Position numbers and translations under genes: made by a program. The notes beneath the pieces are model-generated. The model did not search any database and had not been told where the DNA came from. It worked only from the letters and a program-made list of their open reading frames with translations. A stretch of DNA of 64,000 nucleotides. It comes from Osmia lignaria lignaria. Its lineage: Eukaryota; Arthropoda; Insecta; Hymenoptera; Megachilidae. The stretch lies in assembly GCF_051020975.1 (NCBI RefSeq), contig NC_135039.1, forward strand, positions 13,800,692 through 13,864,691. Direction: 5' to 3'. Positions 1-12,680 of this stretch are shown here, piece by piece. The stretch's first letter is position 1; each line of letters begins with the position of its first letter.

Positions 1-620
1 GCAAGCCTGGCGCGAAATGCATTGTGAGACTTTCCCGAATGTGTCATATTACGGAAAGAGTAACTATAATACCTTTCATTCGATGTTTGAAACTGTTTTT
101 TAACCCTGAAACCGCAGCTGTGAAACTTCTTTCACTCTATTAGATACACCTGTCATTTTCGATTATGTAACTCCGTGTTCCTCAAACTTTTTTAGTCGTG
201 ATACATGCTTTTTCATACTGGTAACCATGTTCATATAGACACTTCAAACAAGAAGTGTTGTTTGTTCAAGAATATTGATTATTTCGAAGTTAGGTTTCGA
301 TCTAGTTTGATTTAATAGCTAAAATATATGAAAATACCGTTCTTTTCATCGCTTGTTTTCTAATTTCTCATAGGAGTATATTTTTAGCAGAATTATGCTC
401 TTATTTCTCTTATGGCGTATCTCACGGAAGTGGCAGTCCAGTTTCCTGTGTTACTACCGGTGAAATTGCTTGGGTGGGTATACTATTAGATTCAGGGAAA
501 AGCGGTTGAAATTTTTCCTATGCCGCTTTTCCTTATCAGATTATATTTTTCAAATGTCGGATTATAATTATTCTATTTTCCTTGCAATTTCCTAACATGT
601 ACAACACCAAGCACGATAGG

Positions 621-829
621 TTTCCCTAGAGAAAATGGCGATGTACAGCACTGAGCAAAGTAAGCTTCCCTAGGGAAAATGACAATGAAGGAGAATACTC
701 CACCTAAATCCCAATTTTGTGAAAAATATTTATCAAAATAGATGAAATATTAAAGGAAATTTTCTCGACTAGATATTTAAACACGAGTGATGGCCTCCTT
801 CCACAAGATCACCATTTTCCCTAGGGAAA
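621..829. repeat. Cluster of TTTCCCTAGGGAAA palindromes
   Basis: Three copies lie within 210 bp: 621-635 (one mismatch, CTAGAG), 666-679 (TTCCCTAGGGAAAA) and 816-829 (perfect TTTCCCTAGGGAAA). The first two sit in a diverged direct repeat of about 45 bp. They could be a dimeric factor site or remnants of a repeat family. Confidence 0.6.
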
Positions 830-3800
830 TGCACCATTCTCAGTACTCTACCTTTACTTTTCATCTCAATTCGCCTGAAAGCTTCTCGCCTTGGCTCGTA
901 TCCTTGCATGTATTGAGTTTCAACGACTGAAGCTCAATGTCCAGTTTCACTGTGCCTGCTCTGCTATAATAAAGTCGTCAGAGGATGGAAAGTGCGATCA
1001 GGGATCTTGGAATATTGATTCGAAACTGGATCGTGCTGGTTCCATGACTAACTTAATTGAATCGCTTCTAAACTCGTTAATTATACTCTCACTTTCTTTA
1101 ATTAACACGGAAGCTGTTGGTGATTGATTTGTCATAGTATCCGATGAAGCGTGTAGATAAAGGTGTCATTTTACAAATTAATTATTTAGAGCAAAGTTGA
1201 TCTAAAGATTTTCTATTGCAATTTTAATGTACATTCCTGGGCCATGAATCACCCTTGTTATCAATAAAGGGTTATTTTTGGAAATATTTTGGAAAAATAA
1301 AATCATGTCGATAGACACAAAAATGATAGAATTAACTAGTATATGAAGTAGACTGAAATATCATTTCCGCGATCTATAAGCGTTCTAAGTTTATCATTTT
1401 CGACTTGGTTACAGCAGAAATTACGCAACCATGCAGAACTGGATTTCTTAAGCGATCGAGCGCGAATTAAAAAAGAAACTCGCGACCGCGCTGATTCGAA
1501 ATATACACCTAATATGCAAATGCACAGAAGCAAAAATGTTGAACGTTTCATTTGCTTTCCTTTATCTCCGCTCTCGTAATACACTTTCGCGTCTTAGATA
1601 ATAACGTGGAAAATATCTTACCGGCTTTGTCATTCATCTATTATCCGCGAAGCGGAAGTGATCGAACAGGTATTGATTAACCGAGACGATCGACGCGTAT
1701 CGATTTCACATTTCTTCGACCTCGACCATCTCTTCCGAATGATTTCAAAATGAATACTTAAAAATGCTTGAAATTTTATTTTAAAAGCTGGTCTTTGATG
1801 CCGTACCGAAAATTGAAGTGTTAAATCCGCAAATAAGGGTTATCATTTAAAAAAATGTTTTAACGGGGTACGGTGACAATTTCAGAAAATCGAGCGCGAA
1901 CAAACGCGACAACAAACAGCTGACATTTCACAGCTGGTTACATAAACGCTTATTTCCGAATCGAAACAGAGAAACTTCTATACTGTCGACTAGGATACAA
2001 CACAGCGAGTTGTCGTTATGGCGTGCCAATAAGAAGCCCAGAACCGCCAGCAGCGATAGTTGCTGGACAACTGGGTAACCAGTTAGCTTTCATTTTCGAT
2101 AACCACTTGTTCAAATGTCTGCATTCTTTCGAAAGGTCGGTAATCGCGCGTAAGACCGTGGTCAAAGTAGCCAAAAAAAAAAAAAAAAAAGAACTTGGAA
2201 CCAGTTGATAAATCTAATCAATTTTCCAAGCTACATAGAACTTATAATTAGTAGTTTGTATTAGTAGTTTTTTGTATTTATTTTTATAGAGATATCTAAA
2301 CAATTTCAATGAAAGAAATGAGGAGAAATTAATGATTATAGAATTTCACTACGAGTAATTAAAATTTTTGTCTGGGGTGGGATAAATTTCTCTAACAAAT
2401 TAATAAAAGATTTTACAGGCTAACAAATATTTTTTATGGAGTTGAAAGAAGAGCTAGCCCAATCCTGGCCCTCACCTTAGTTACCCCCCAAGGTGGTCCT
2501 ATAATTATGACTGGCAGTGTACATCTTCAAGTTTATGGTTTTCATTAATGAAAACTGTTCGATAATTCAATAGACGATTCACAGTGTAAACCGGTTCGAC
2601 GAGTGTGGTCCATCGAGAGAAAGGCGTTCATTCAATGGGGGTGAACAATAAATTATTGCATTGAACTCGGACGCATATACATTCATATGCTAAACAATAA
2701 AATTTACGCTATTCCTTTGATTACGTGGTCCCTTCTATAAGATAATTGCAAATGAAATGGTTCATTTATTTTCATAATTTTTGTATGTATGTCAAATGCA
2801 TGACATAAACATAACTCCTAGAAGATTTTTATCAATTCTACTTCTAAGAAATTTGATTATCGTTTTATCCCTTAGCCTATCGCATTGAAAACACTACCTA
2901 ACAATCGTGTATGATGAATTGTATCGTTGAGAAGAATGTTTAATTTTTTACTTAACGCCCAGCATCTTGGCGAAATAGAAATCGTTACGACGAACATTAG
3001 TCATTATTGATCCCCTGGATTTATTGCAGCCGATATGCAATCAGGATCGCGTTTCTTGCGGCGTAAACAAGAAAGCATTCTCTCCCGACGTTATCTAACT
3101 GCGAGAAATCTAAGAGTTTCGTTTCACTTCATGGCAAGCCACCATAAATCAAAGCACCACTCGCGTATTATCGTCCCTATCAAAGCCACATCATCGGTTC
3201 ACAGATCAATAGAGCATTCTTGCATTGAACCAAAGGGTTAACAAATTCAGATTCCAAGGATTTTATTCAATATTTAACATTCAGACAAGAATGAGAGGCT
3301 AGAAACATCCTAAGACAGGTGGTACAACTCATAAAGAATGATTAGATTTAATAAAAATAAGATGCCACTTTGTATACCACCAATTTTGGTACACCTTGTA
3401 TATGCATATTTGTAGAAAGACTTATGGTCTTCATTTCACGGATATTTCATAGGAAACAAGATCCAGCCCTATCCGCGGCTGAATTGTCTTCACGCAGTCA
3501 TCAATCAATGACACGGTCGAGACACGCTTTCTTAATGCCACGCCGCCATTGCTAGACAAAAATAAAGATTCCTCGCTGCCAATCTGGGTATATTTCTTAC
3601 GCAACAGGTGGCAAGCCTGAGTGCTAGGATCCCCCGTGAAGATCCGTGACAAAGTCTACAGAAGGTGCCTCAAAAACGTGTCTACATCTTTGTAAATGTT
3701 TAGGTAAGCGTGAAAATCGAATTTTTATTCAATTCTGTCTTGTAATGGATCTTTAACACCTGTGTTAATAAGTGAGTAACCATTTTTGGATGAACGTTGA

Positions 3801-3921
3801 ATTCATGATGTTCCGATTGAAATATTGTCAAACTTATGGACATTTCTAAAATTCGTGTCATGTTCATAAACAGAATACCTAATGTATCTGAGTACACCAT
3901 GTAAATCAATTGGACACATTT

Positions 3922-3960
3922 TGGTTTGGTTAGGTTAAGTTAGGTTAAGTTAAAGGTTAT
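3922..3960. repeat. Interstitial telomere-like motif (GGTTAGGTTAAGTTAGG)
   Basis: Degenerate TTAGG-type repeats on the plus strand, followed at 3964-3970 by the inverse motif ATAACCT. This is part of a scatter of such motifs through the window. Confidence 0.6.
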
Positions 3961-6900
3961 ACATAACCTATATTTGAGTGGCGCTAGCGGTTCCATAAGA
4001 GACACTGAGTGTTTCAACAATTTGAAACCAAAAATACTGCAAAATTTTGTAGAAGAATTAATGAAGAACTTCCGGCGCCCTAGGGGAATCTAGTAACTCT
4101 CATATGTTTCAACCATCCTACTACCTTTTCCATCGACCACACAGCCGATCTGGTAAATGATGGGCAATAAATTAGCCTGGATAGATGCGTGGCAGCGATT
4201 CGATTGTACATTGCCCAATCCCCGGGAAAATAGCAGGGAAACACTTGCTCGGCAAGACAGTTCCGCGTTAATTTACCGAGAACACGGGGCCTTTTTTTGG
4301 GCTCGGATGCGATTTATGCAAACCACGGTCTCGCCGGGGATCATTTCTGGAGCAACACGGTGTAATTGATTGCTCGCTGTGTCCTGATTTCAGCGCACAC
4401 TTCCCTGTGGAAAATCTGCGCTCGCTAATGGAGTCTCTTGCAGAGTCCAACACGGTAATTTAGAGATGTCTATGGATTATTAAGTGGCCTGCTGCTGCAG
4501 CTATATGTGGGGTACTCTACTTGTTGGGAGGTATTATTGAGAACGTTATCCTAATTGATCGATGGACTACTTTATTCGAAAGGAAAGGCAGAAATCGATG
4601 ATAAAATTGAGGTAAAGTGGTCATACTCAGTGAGGAGCTTACATAAATCTATGGGAGGAATAATTTATGGATTTCTGAACAGTATGAGCCAAGGTTTTGG
4701 AACTGATCTGCTTACGAACCAAATTTGTCTATAAGGGAATTAAGTGTCGATATATGAAGAAATATTATGATAAAATTACTAAACACTCTAACTTGTTACT
4801 ATTATATAACTATGACCTAATGAAAGTCCAATGTCGTAACTCACAAATATCTGAAATGCTATTAAGTACCGATGCGTGGATAGTGTTTAAACGATTAAGA
4901 AGTATTATGTCTTAATCGATGTGCAGCGATTTTTGAACTGCTTTATAAGAAAATTACTATGAAATAGGCTAAGGAGCTTATGTAAGATGTTAAGTGGTAG
5001 ATATTCTGATCACGGGAAAGTATTATAGTAGACTTTACTAAGAAGATCACCACAGTTGATCTAAGGAAATTGGTAGACTGCTTTACAAGAAAGTCTCAAA
5101 TAAAGGAAGTTAAAGGCTCTGAGAAATGCTAATTTAAACTGCCAATACTACAAGCTTGTTCAAACTCAATGTGGTGACTCAAACATCTTCATGTCCTGTT
5201 GAATAATGTACACTGCCAATGAACAACTTTGTATTCTAATGATTAGGAAGTAACATAACAGAGATCTAAAAGATCATTGTAGTGCTTTACTAGAAAGTTG
5301 CAAGTAATCTAAAAGTAACAAAGAAAGTTAATAGAACATGCATACAAGTATAGTTATCCAGATTCAACTATAAAGTTCCATATATGCTAAATTACTTTAT
5401 GAAAAATTGTTAATTTATAAATTGCCATAAATGGTAATATTATCTTATGGATAAACCCATCCCACTAATGCTAATGACAAAAATCCATAATTGTCTACGT
5501 CATAGACCATACATAGTCCATAATAATTATCAACCTACAAGTTCCTGTATGACAAATCAGGTGTTCATAATGATCACAGAAACTTGTTTTTCCTATGTAT
5601 CATACATAAATTACCAGCTTCTGGAAACTTCAATGATTCATTAAATATTTTCCAAGTTAATTTTATAAGTCACCCTAAATATGTAAAGAAGGAACAAATA
5701 TTTATTTAAAAAATTGACTTTTCAAAAAAAGAAAAAAAAAAGAAAAATCCCAGAAATGCATCTTTTGTTGGTCCTCCTGAGTAGGACAGACAACTTGAAG
5801 GATTCGAATCAGTGACTCGAGTTCCATCATAAGATAAGGGGTCAAAACGGTCAGCGAGAGAGGAGATCACGAACCTGAGGTATCCCGCGAGCCTCAACGA
5901 TCCCTCCAGGACGAGTATACGTTCGACGACCTCTGGACACTTGTGTCCGCGGATGGGCCACCACAGTACGAGCTATCTGTCCCTGGAAGCACGCAGGATC
6001 TTGCGCATGTTAACGCACACAGCTCGCTGTTCACAATGGACACAATTCATTCTGTCCCGGTGCACGTGAGTGCTCTCATCCTCGATCGATCCTCGATGAA
6101 CCTGAGCCACCGGTTTCTACCTCCTTGGGATAGATCGGTATCCACCTGGAGATATCGCGTCACCGGACTAAACAACACTTTCTCTCCGCGCCGTCACGAA
6201 AATAACCACAGACGAACACGTCCTTTTACCGATTTCTTCCAGTCACGAATTCCTAGGCCGTAGAAAACCGGCACGTGCCACCTGAAAGACCCACGGATCA
6301 CTCTGGACCAAGGCTCTAGAGGCAGCTAGAGCGTATTGTGAGTTTCCTGGATCAATTTTCGAATACGTCGAACGAAAATGATTCCTTGGATCACTTTGCG
6401 GATACAACATACACTTTCTTCTTGGAATTTTCTATTTTTATTTCATTGGAGAACTCGCGGGAAATTTGAATTCGCTGAGTTTGAACGCACGGCCTCTTAG
6501 GACACAACTCGGGATCTGTCAACCTCGCTCCGTGGAAGCGATCGTCAGACTAAAGTCGTTCCACTGGAAACCGAGTACGTGCATGGGTTTCTTATCCCTC
6601 CTGTTAGCACGAAATCTCGCCATCTTTCTCTCTCTCACGCCTGTTGGAGAGTGAACTCGCTCCCTCTCGCTTCGTCTTTCAGGTGACTCTGTTACCGACG
6701 GTGGAAGGGATACCAAATCCAAGGATACCTCGAGTACCGATTATAAAAAATAATTTGGCGTCCGGTTTCGGTGCGGGGGCGAGAATTTTGGAAATTTTTC
6801 CGTTCTTTAATCTTTATCAAGTTCAATGCTACGAGAGGCTGGCAATGGCCCACAAAAGATTTACAATTTTCTGATATAATTAGAGAAATCTTTAAACAAG

Positions 6901-8079
6901 CTAGCGATTTAAAAAAATGAAAAATACACTCAAATCACTTTTTTATTATAACAATTGATCTACAAGATATTATATGAGATTGGAAATCAGAGAATCCATT
7001 TTGAACATCATACTCTGATGAAGAATTGCAATTTATGATGAAGGATGCAGTATCTTAAAATCAGGAGAGAAAAAACTTGGATAACATGAATTATCAAAAT
7101 TGACTGCTCATTTTTCGGACGATAATCACTGCTTACCCGAGAAATAATAAGAGGAGAACTGAGAAAGGCGAGAAGAGTGATCAATATGTTACATACGAAA
7201 CGTCCAATCATTTTGTCGAGCAATTTTTTACAAGCTTGAACAGACTTTCAGCGGTAATATCGAATTTTTCTCGAAGGATTTACAAGCGTTCCAACGATTA
7301 AATACGTCGAGTTACCTTGACTGAACGGGACCGATTGAGATGTAGATTAATCGACTGCAGAAACCGCTAACGAAATCGTCAATTATGATAGGAGATACAG
7401 CGTGGGCGTGGTTTCTTTGTCAAAATGATCTTTCTCTTTTTATATTGGTGAACGCGTGCCACTTAGGAAATTGTAATTTCGAGATTCGTACCTCGAGTTA
7501 ATTACAAAACGGAGATTTCAAATTATGTCGAGGTCTAATTTGGAATCTACTGAATCTGAGGCTTTGTATTAAATAAATAAGATCTAAAATCAGATCGATG
7601 AAATCAATTTGCCATGTTCCCTCAAATCCGTCAATCATAAAGGTATCAATGCCTCCAGCGATTGACTGGAGAACAATAGATTCTGGTTCTAGAAAAAAAA
7701 AGAAAAGAAGAATAGAAAATCAATTGAATGGCATTGAGATCTTGTATGGAATTCATACTTTTCCATGGACGGGATATAAATCGACACGAAAATAGAACAG
7801 ACAGGAAGGCGAAGAGAAAGAGAGTGCCAAGGGAGTGAAACGAGTGCCAAGAATCAGCTGAGAAAAGTGCGAGGGAAAAGTGAGCTGGATGGCCTTCGCG
7901 ACAATTCACATTTACTTCTTGTTTCGCTGCTCGAATTCAGACGAATTCCATCGATCGATCGAGAGTCGAACCATTTTCGATGAAAAGAACATCCCTTAAT
8001 TCATTGGCTACTCTGAGATGAAAATTAATTTCATAAACGAAATTTTCAATCTTACCCCAAAGTTAAATGTATCATTTTT

Positions 8080-8199
8080 AAACGAAAGGGTTTCATATGT
8101 TGGAAGAATAATTTTTAAAGGAACAGTATAAAATTAAGAAAATGAAAATGAAATTAAAATTGGAGCTCTCTCCATGGTCCGCCGCCCGAGAGGTGGACT
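8080..8199 (+). repeat. Dispersed repeat, copy A
   Basis: About 120 bp that aligns, with substitutions and small gaps, to the reverse complement of 34007-34125. The core at 8160-8183, containing GGAGCTCTCTCCATGG, is identical over 24 bp in the two copies. Weaker similarity (AACGAAAGGGTTTCATAT and an AAAATGAAAATGAAAT tract) extends on one side. No open frame or known transposon end was recognised. Confidence 0.55.
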
Positions 8200-9213
8200 T
8201 TTCCTACACTTACCCTTAACAAAAAAGGTCTACATTTAAGAGATAGCATTTAAGAACTGCATACTTTATTTCGTACTCCCGTATTCTACTACTACAACCA
8301 GACCTTAATTAAGACAGCATGGTGCGTAATTAAAAGATCGTTCAATCGTTCTAATTATTACACAAAGCCGGCTAATGTCCACGCGTAAAAAGAATCTGAT
8401 CCGCTGGATACAGAAATCGGTGTTCTCGCATACAGGGATCGCATTAAAGCTGGCAGAGAAAGGCGGCCACCCACTGGCTTACACAACGTTTTGCTCCAGT
8501 TATTAGTGTGTGACTGTTTTACGGGCCGTGGTTTTGTCATTCATCTCAAGACAGACAAAATAGTTGCCCACTAAATGCGAAAATTAATTAAATAGTTGAA
8601 GGATTTTAAGATGATTCCATATGCAAAGATAAGTTGAAAATGTAAAATAAGTTCTTTCATAGGATTCCCAATATGGTACCAATAATTTCCTTTGACTGAT
8701 CAACACTATTGATTGATCCGATTTTATCTAAACGAAATCTAAATTGTTATACATCTCGATTAAATCGTCACGAAGCAGACATAACCCGGAGACGAAACTC
8801 CAATGTCATCCGTGGTTGATTAATGATCATAAACGTGCTCGATGAAAGTGTTATCATTTCACAATGCCACGTAACAGCCGGCTATTGTCATCGTAACTAT
8901 CTACGTGCTACCAGAACCGACTGACACAACAATACCAGGCCCAACCATAGCCTCTGCATAATATTAACTGGCTCTCTGTCGTAACATTACTGCTGACCGT
9001 ACCTCAACTATACTAACTCGTAGAATACCGATCATAATTATCATTACTGTTCGCAATTTTCCGTTTAGATCTTTCATGGGCCTTCGTAATGACGGTGGAT
9101 TAATTTGGACTGTTTTATGGGGGTTGAGGGAACTTTCTAATTTTGTAGCTTGGAATAAGAGTAGAATAAGGATAATTTGGGAGGATTACAATTATGACAG
9201 TTATTATTAGTAC

Positions 9214-9375
9214 GATCCAACACCTAGTATCCAATACCAGTACCCAGTATCAAATATTTAACACCCAATACTCAGTACCGAGTAACCAATACTCAATACT
9301 CAGTATCCGGCATCCAATGCCCAGTACTCAGTACCCGGTATCCAATACCTGCTACCCCATACCACTACCAGTACT
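9214..9375. repeat. Degenerate minisatellite (TACCCAG / TATCCAA type)
   Basis: A run of imperfect 7-14 bp units such as AGTATCCAATACC, AGTACCCAGTATC and CAATACTCAGTACC. A plus-strand ORF across it is only repeat-encoded (NTQYSVPSNQYSILS). Similar words recur at about 10293-10330. Confidence 0.7.
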
Positions 9376-10785
9376 CATACTAATGCTAATGGTAATAGTA
9401 GTAGTATTTTACCAGAATACTCGTAATTAGAAATAATAATAGTCACCATTCGTTCAAAAAGTGTTTCGGGACAATAAACACGGGCTTTCGTATTACGCAA
9501 ATCTTGAGTTTTGCAATTTTAGTTACAGGCTGACGCTTAATACGTGCATCGAATTGAATGTTAATAAAACAGCCTATCGCCTTTCGAACGAAACGTTTCC
9601 TGCGGTAATTGTTAGAAACACTATAAGGAGGAAAAACGTGTGACACTCAATTTGAACAAAAGCTGCATTCCAGGAAACAATAATCCCTTTAACCGGAAAA
9701 TTAGTTGAAAGTGTAAATTCACGACTCAGGTTATCCGTAACCAATGATTTATTGAAGTAAAAGTACAGAACACAATTTTTTATTAAAAAAGAAAAATTGT
9801 TTAATATGACCCGGAAGTAACAGCAAGCTTCCACTGAAGGAAAAACTCTAAAGGCGCCTGTTGTCAACGGCAGCCATCGATAATTTCGACAAATGCAAAA
9901 TTATTGCGTGCCCGCACGTGTGGCCCGATATCAAACGGTCAATTTACCGGTTGTATCGAAAGAAAAGCCTTGCAAGTGTCCCTTGCTCTTTTCTAATCAT
10001 ATTAGCATATCTAGGTGAACCGTGCTCTCTCTCAAGAGTGATTGTACAGATCTACACGCGCGGCACCAGAGGCCATTTCCTTTTATCGTTCTTGCAGACA
10101 GAGCGACAAATGTCGTGTTACTGCCACGCGGATATGCGAACTGTCGTAAGCTCTCCCACTCGTTTCGCGACGTGTACGATAACACATAGAGTTACTGTTA
10201 AATAAAAAAAAAAAAATCGTAACAGAGGATATAATGGGTAATAGAACAATCACTAACGGGATAACGCAATGGGTACATAGGGCAATTATTTGCACCCAAT
10301 ATCCAATCTCACTACCCAGTACCCAAATACCAATTACTTTTGAAATATAAATTTATATGATACAAAGAAAGATGAAACTCCATGATAAAACCAGTTTTAC
10401 TAAATCATTCATCTATTCAGCGATCACCAGGTTGTCATGGAGATTCATGAATCCTCCCTAGCAGGCTAATTAATCAAAGCATTTCATCGGAACAATTTCG
10501 ATGAAGAATGGATACAGTTGGACCGAATATGCTAATCAACTGGCGAAATTACGTCAGGAATCGCACTCGAAAAATATTTTTTCACGCTTTTTGGCTTATT
10601 TGGGGTTCTTATCCTTAGAAAATAATCCTGTTTTGTGTTGTGTTATTATTTCAATATAAACATTTGTTACATAAAAATATGACTAATTAAAGGAAAAAAA
10701 ATAAAATTGCGGTATTGCACTGTAGCTATGAGGTAAAAAAAATGTAGATATGAATATACATAATAATCTATATTACAAACTAAAC

Positions 10786-11098
10786 TTACTCGCTACTTGA
10801 GTCATTAGCACCCGAAGAACATTCAGTCGATTCTGATTGTTCATCTTCATCAGCAGCAGTACTAACAATTCCTCTTTGCAAGTCACTTACATCTGTGTCT
10901 GTTTCTAATAATTCAAATACCTCGGCGCTTAACAAGTTGAGTTTTTTTTTGTTGGTACTTCATGAAAAGTATTTATTAACGGGTCCGAGGTAACTAATAA
11001 CATTGTTAACAAGTTCGAACTAGTGTCGAATCGTGTTGTTTTTCTAGTGTGTCTCTCTCTGAATCTTTATGGCGTGCTTCTTGATCCTCTTCCGACAT
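10786..11098 (-). pseudogene. Decayed coding remnant of unknown origin (two frame breaks)
   Basis: On the minus strand an ATG at 11098 opens an acidic frame beginning MSEEDQEARHKDSERDTLEK. Coding character then moves to another frame (LLVTSDPLINTFHEVPTKK). After a nine-A run it moves again, to a third frame beginning LLSAEVFELLETDTDVSDL and ending in an acidic, Ser-rich tail before TAA at 10786-10788. The end coincides with a donor-like GA|GTAAGT. The acidic, Ser-rich make-up recalls N-termini of transposase-type proteins, but I cannot assign a family. It may instead be an exon of an undetected gene, with the homopolymer break being a sequencing error. Confidence 0.3.
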
Positions 11099-12224
11099 TT
11101 GCCCAATAGGGACAATAAAAAATTGAATTATATCTTTTGCATGGTAAAACAGTTTGTATAAAGTTACTGGCATGTTGTACCAGGAATATAAACTGTGAAT
11201 TATAAAAAAAAGACCACTAATTGACGGGCGTATCGGTTGTATGTACCAATATATGTCACTGGCGTCAGCGTTAACTTCATTTTAACAGTTAGCATATTTT
11301 TGCAAATTCTTGCAAATCGAGTATGGTACTAAAATATAGCAGACAATCTCTACTTTTCATAGGTACAACTTTCATCACGTGGAACGACGTGGAGCATATA
11401 CTTCTACACTGACGAATCGTTACATTATGAAAATTTTTCATACGAAATAATAACCTAACTCGAAGATCGATTTACAAAAATACAAGAAAGGAATTGATGA
11501 TTTGGGGTGATTAAAACTGATATATTTTAACAAACTTATAACATATTCCAGTCGACCATGGAAATGCGCTCGATTGACTAGCGATGAGTTGTCCGCTCTT
11601 ACATAGTACTTTGCCTAGTCTGTACACATTTACGAAAAGGCTGGAAGGTCTTACAATATTAGAATTTTAATCAATGGTTATTCTAGATTACATAAAAGCA
11701 ATTAGTTTTTATTAATTCGAAAATGATTTTTGTCCACCTAAATCAGCCATTCGAACCACTGTGTCGCGGTGCCATTTTCGTCGCTCGATTTCGACACTCC
11801 TCCTCCCGATCCTTGAAGGATAAAAGAACTACCGCAGCAGGAGGGCGGCCGAAATTGTAGAGACAACGTGTCACGGCGCACGTTGAATCATTGAAAAAGA
11901 ACAGGAGAAAAAAAGAGGAAGAACGGGCAGTTTCGAGCGTGCGCGACGCGAAAGTACCGAGAAACCGTGACTTTTTGCGCTCGATGTCTTATTATGTAAC
12001 CTGTCCTTTCGATCTGCCGGGAACCTTTATTTCTCCTCCGCCACCGACATCTGGCAAGCAGATCGTCCGTAACTCTCCTCCTCCTAACGGCGGTTAATTG
12101 AAAGATCGTATATCTACGTGCATCGTAATAGGAGAGATGCTTCCTGAGATTACCGTGCTCTGTGGCCTACAGACTTTTTGTTTATTGATAGAAACCTAAC
12201 GCTTTCATTATTGAGGATGAATTG

Positions 12225-12680
12225 TCATCAGAATGATAGCTGTGGTCACTCACTATTAAGGACTCATTACTCAGGACCGTGTACCAAGAAAGACCAGGGT
12301 CATTTGGCTTTCTAGGAGACCACTGGGTACTAAGGATCACTATACTCGGCCACTACTCAACCCTGGTTAATTAGGAAGGGTGGCTATAGTCACTCATTCT
12401 CCATTGTCCAGAACTCGTAAATAGGAAGTACTATATGAGTCTGATCAGTTGGCACCTGGGTCAGCAAGGGGGCTGAGAGAGGCAAGGGGCTAAGCCTACA
12501 CCTCCCACATACCAACTCCTCAGACTCGTACAGTCGTTACCAGAAGGTAATTGGGAAGTCCCCCAGTAGGGACTTGAAGTCGTTCTATTAAATCTTTATC
12601 GAGAGATCCTTAAGTCCTAGTCCACCCCTAGCGACTATAGTTACCCATTACTAGCCTAGCAGCGCTGGACCCTCACTGTG
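12225..12680. repeat. Cryptically simple tract (CACTATTAAGGACTC-like words)
   Basis: Loosely repeated ACTCATTACTCAGGAC, CACTATACTCGG and CACTACTCAACC words without a fixed period. No coding frame or RNA gene was recognised. Confidence 0.35.

Larger units (their letters stand above)
1..8079. other. No protein gene recognised (1-8.08 kb)
   Basis: Apart from the palindrome cluster at 621-829 and the telomere-like tract at 3922, I see only short unsupported ORFs, a poly-A run at about 2172-2190 and loosely repeated TGCTTTA(C/T)AAGAAAGT words at 4938-5300. A coding-like open stretch at 5839-6063 is described among the findings. Confidence 0.5.
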
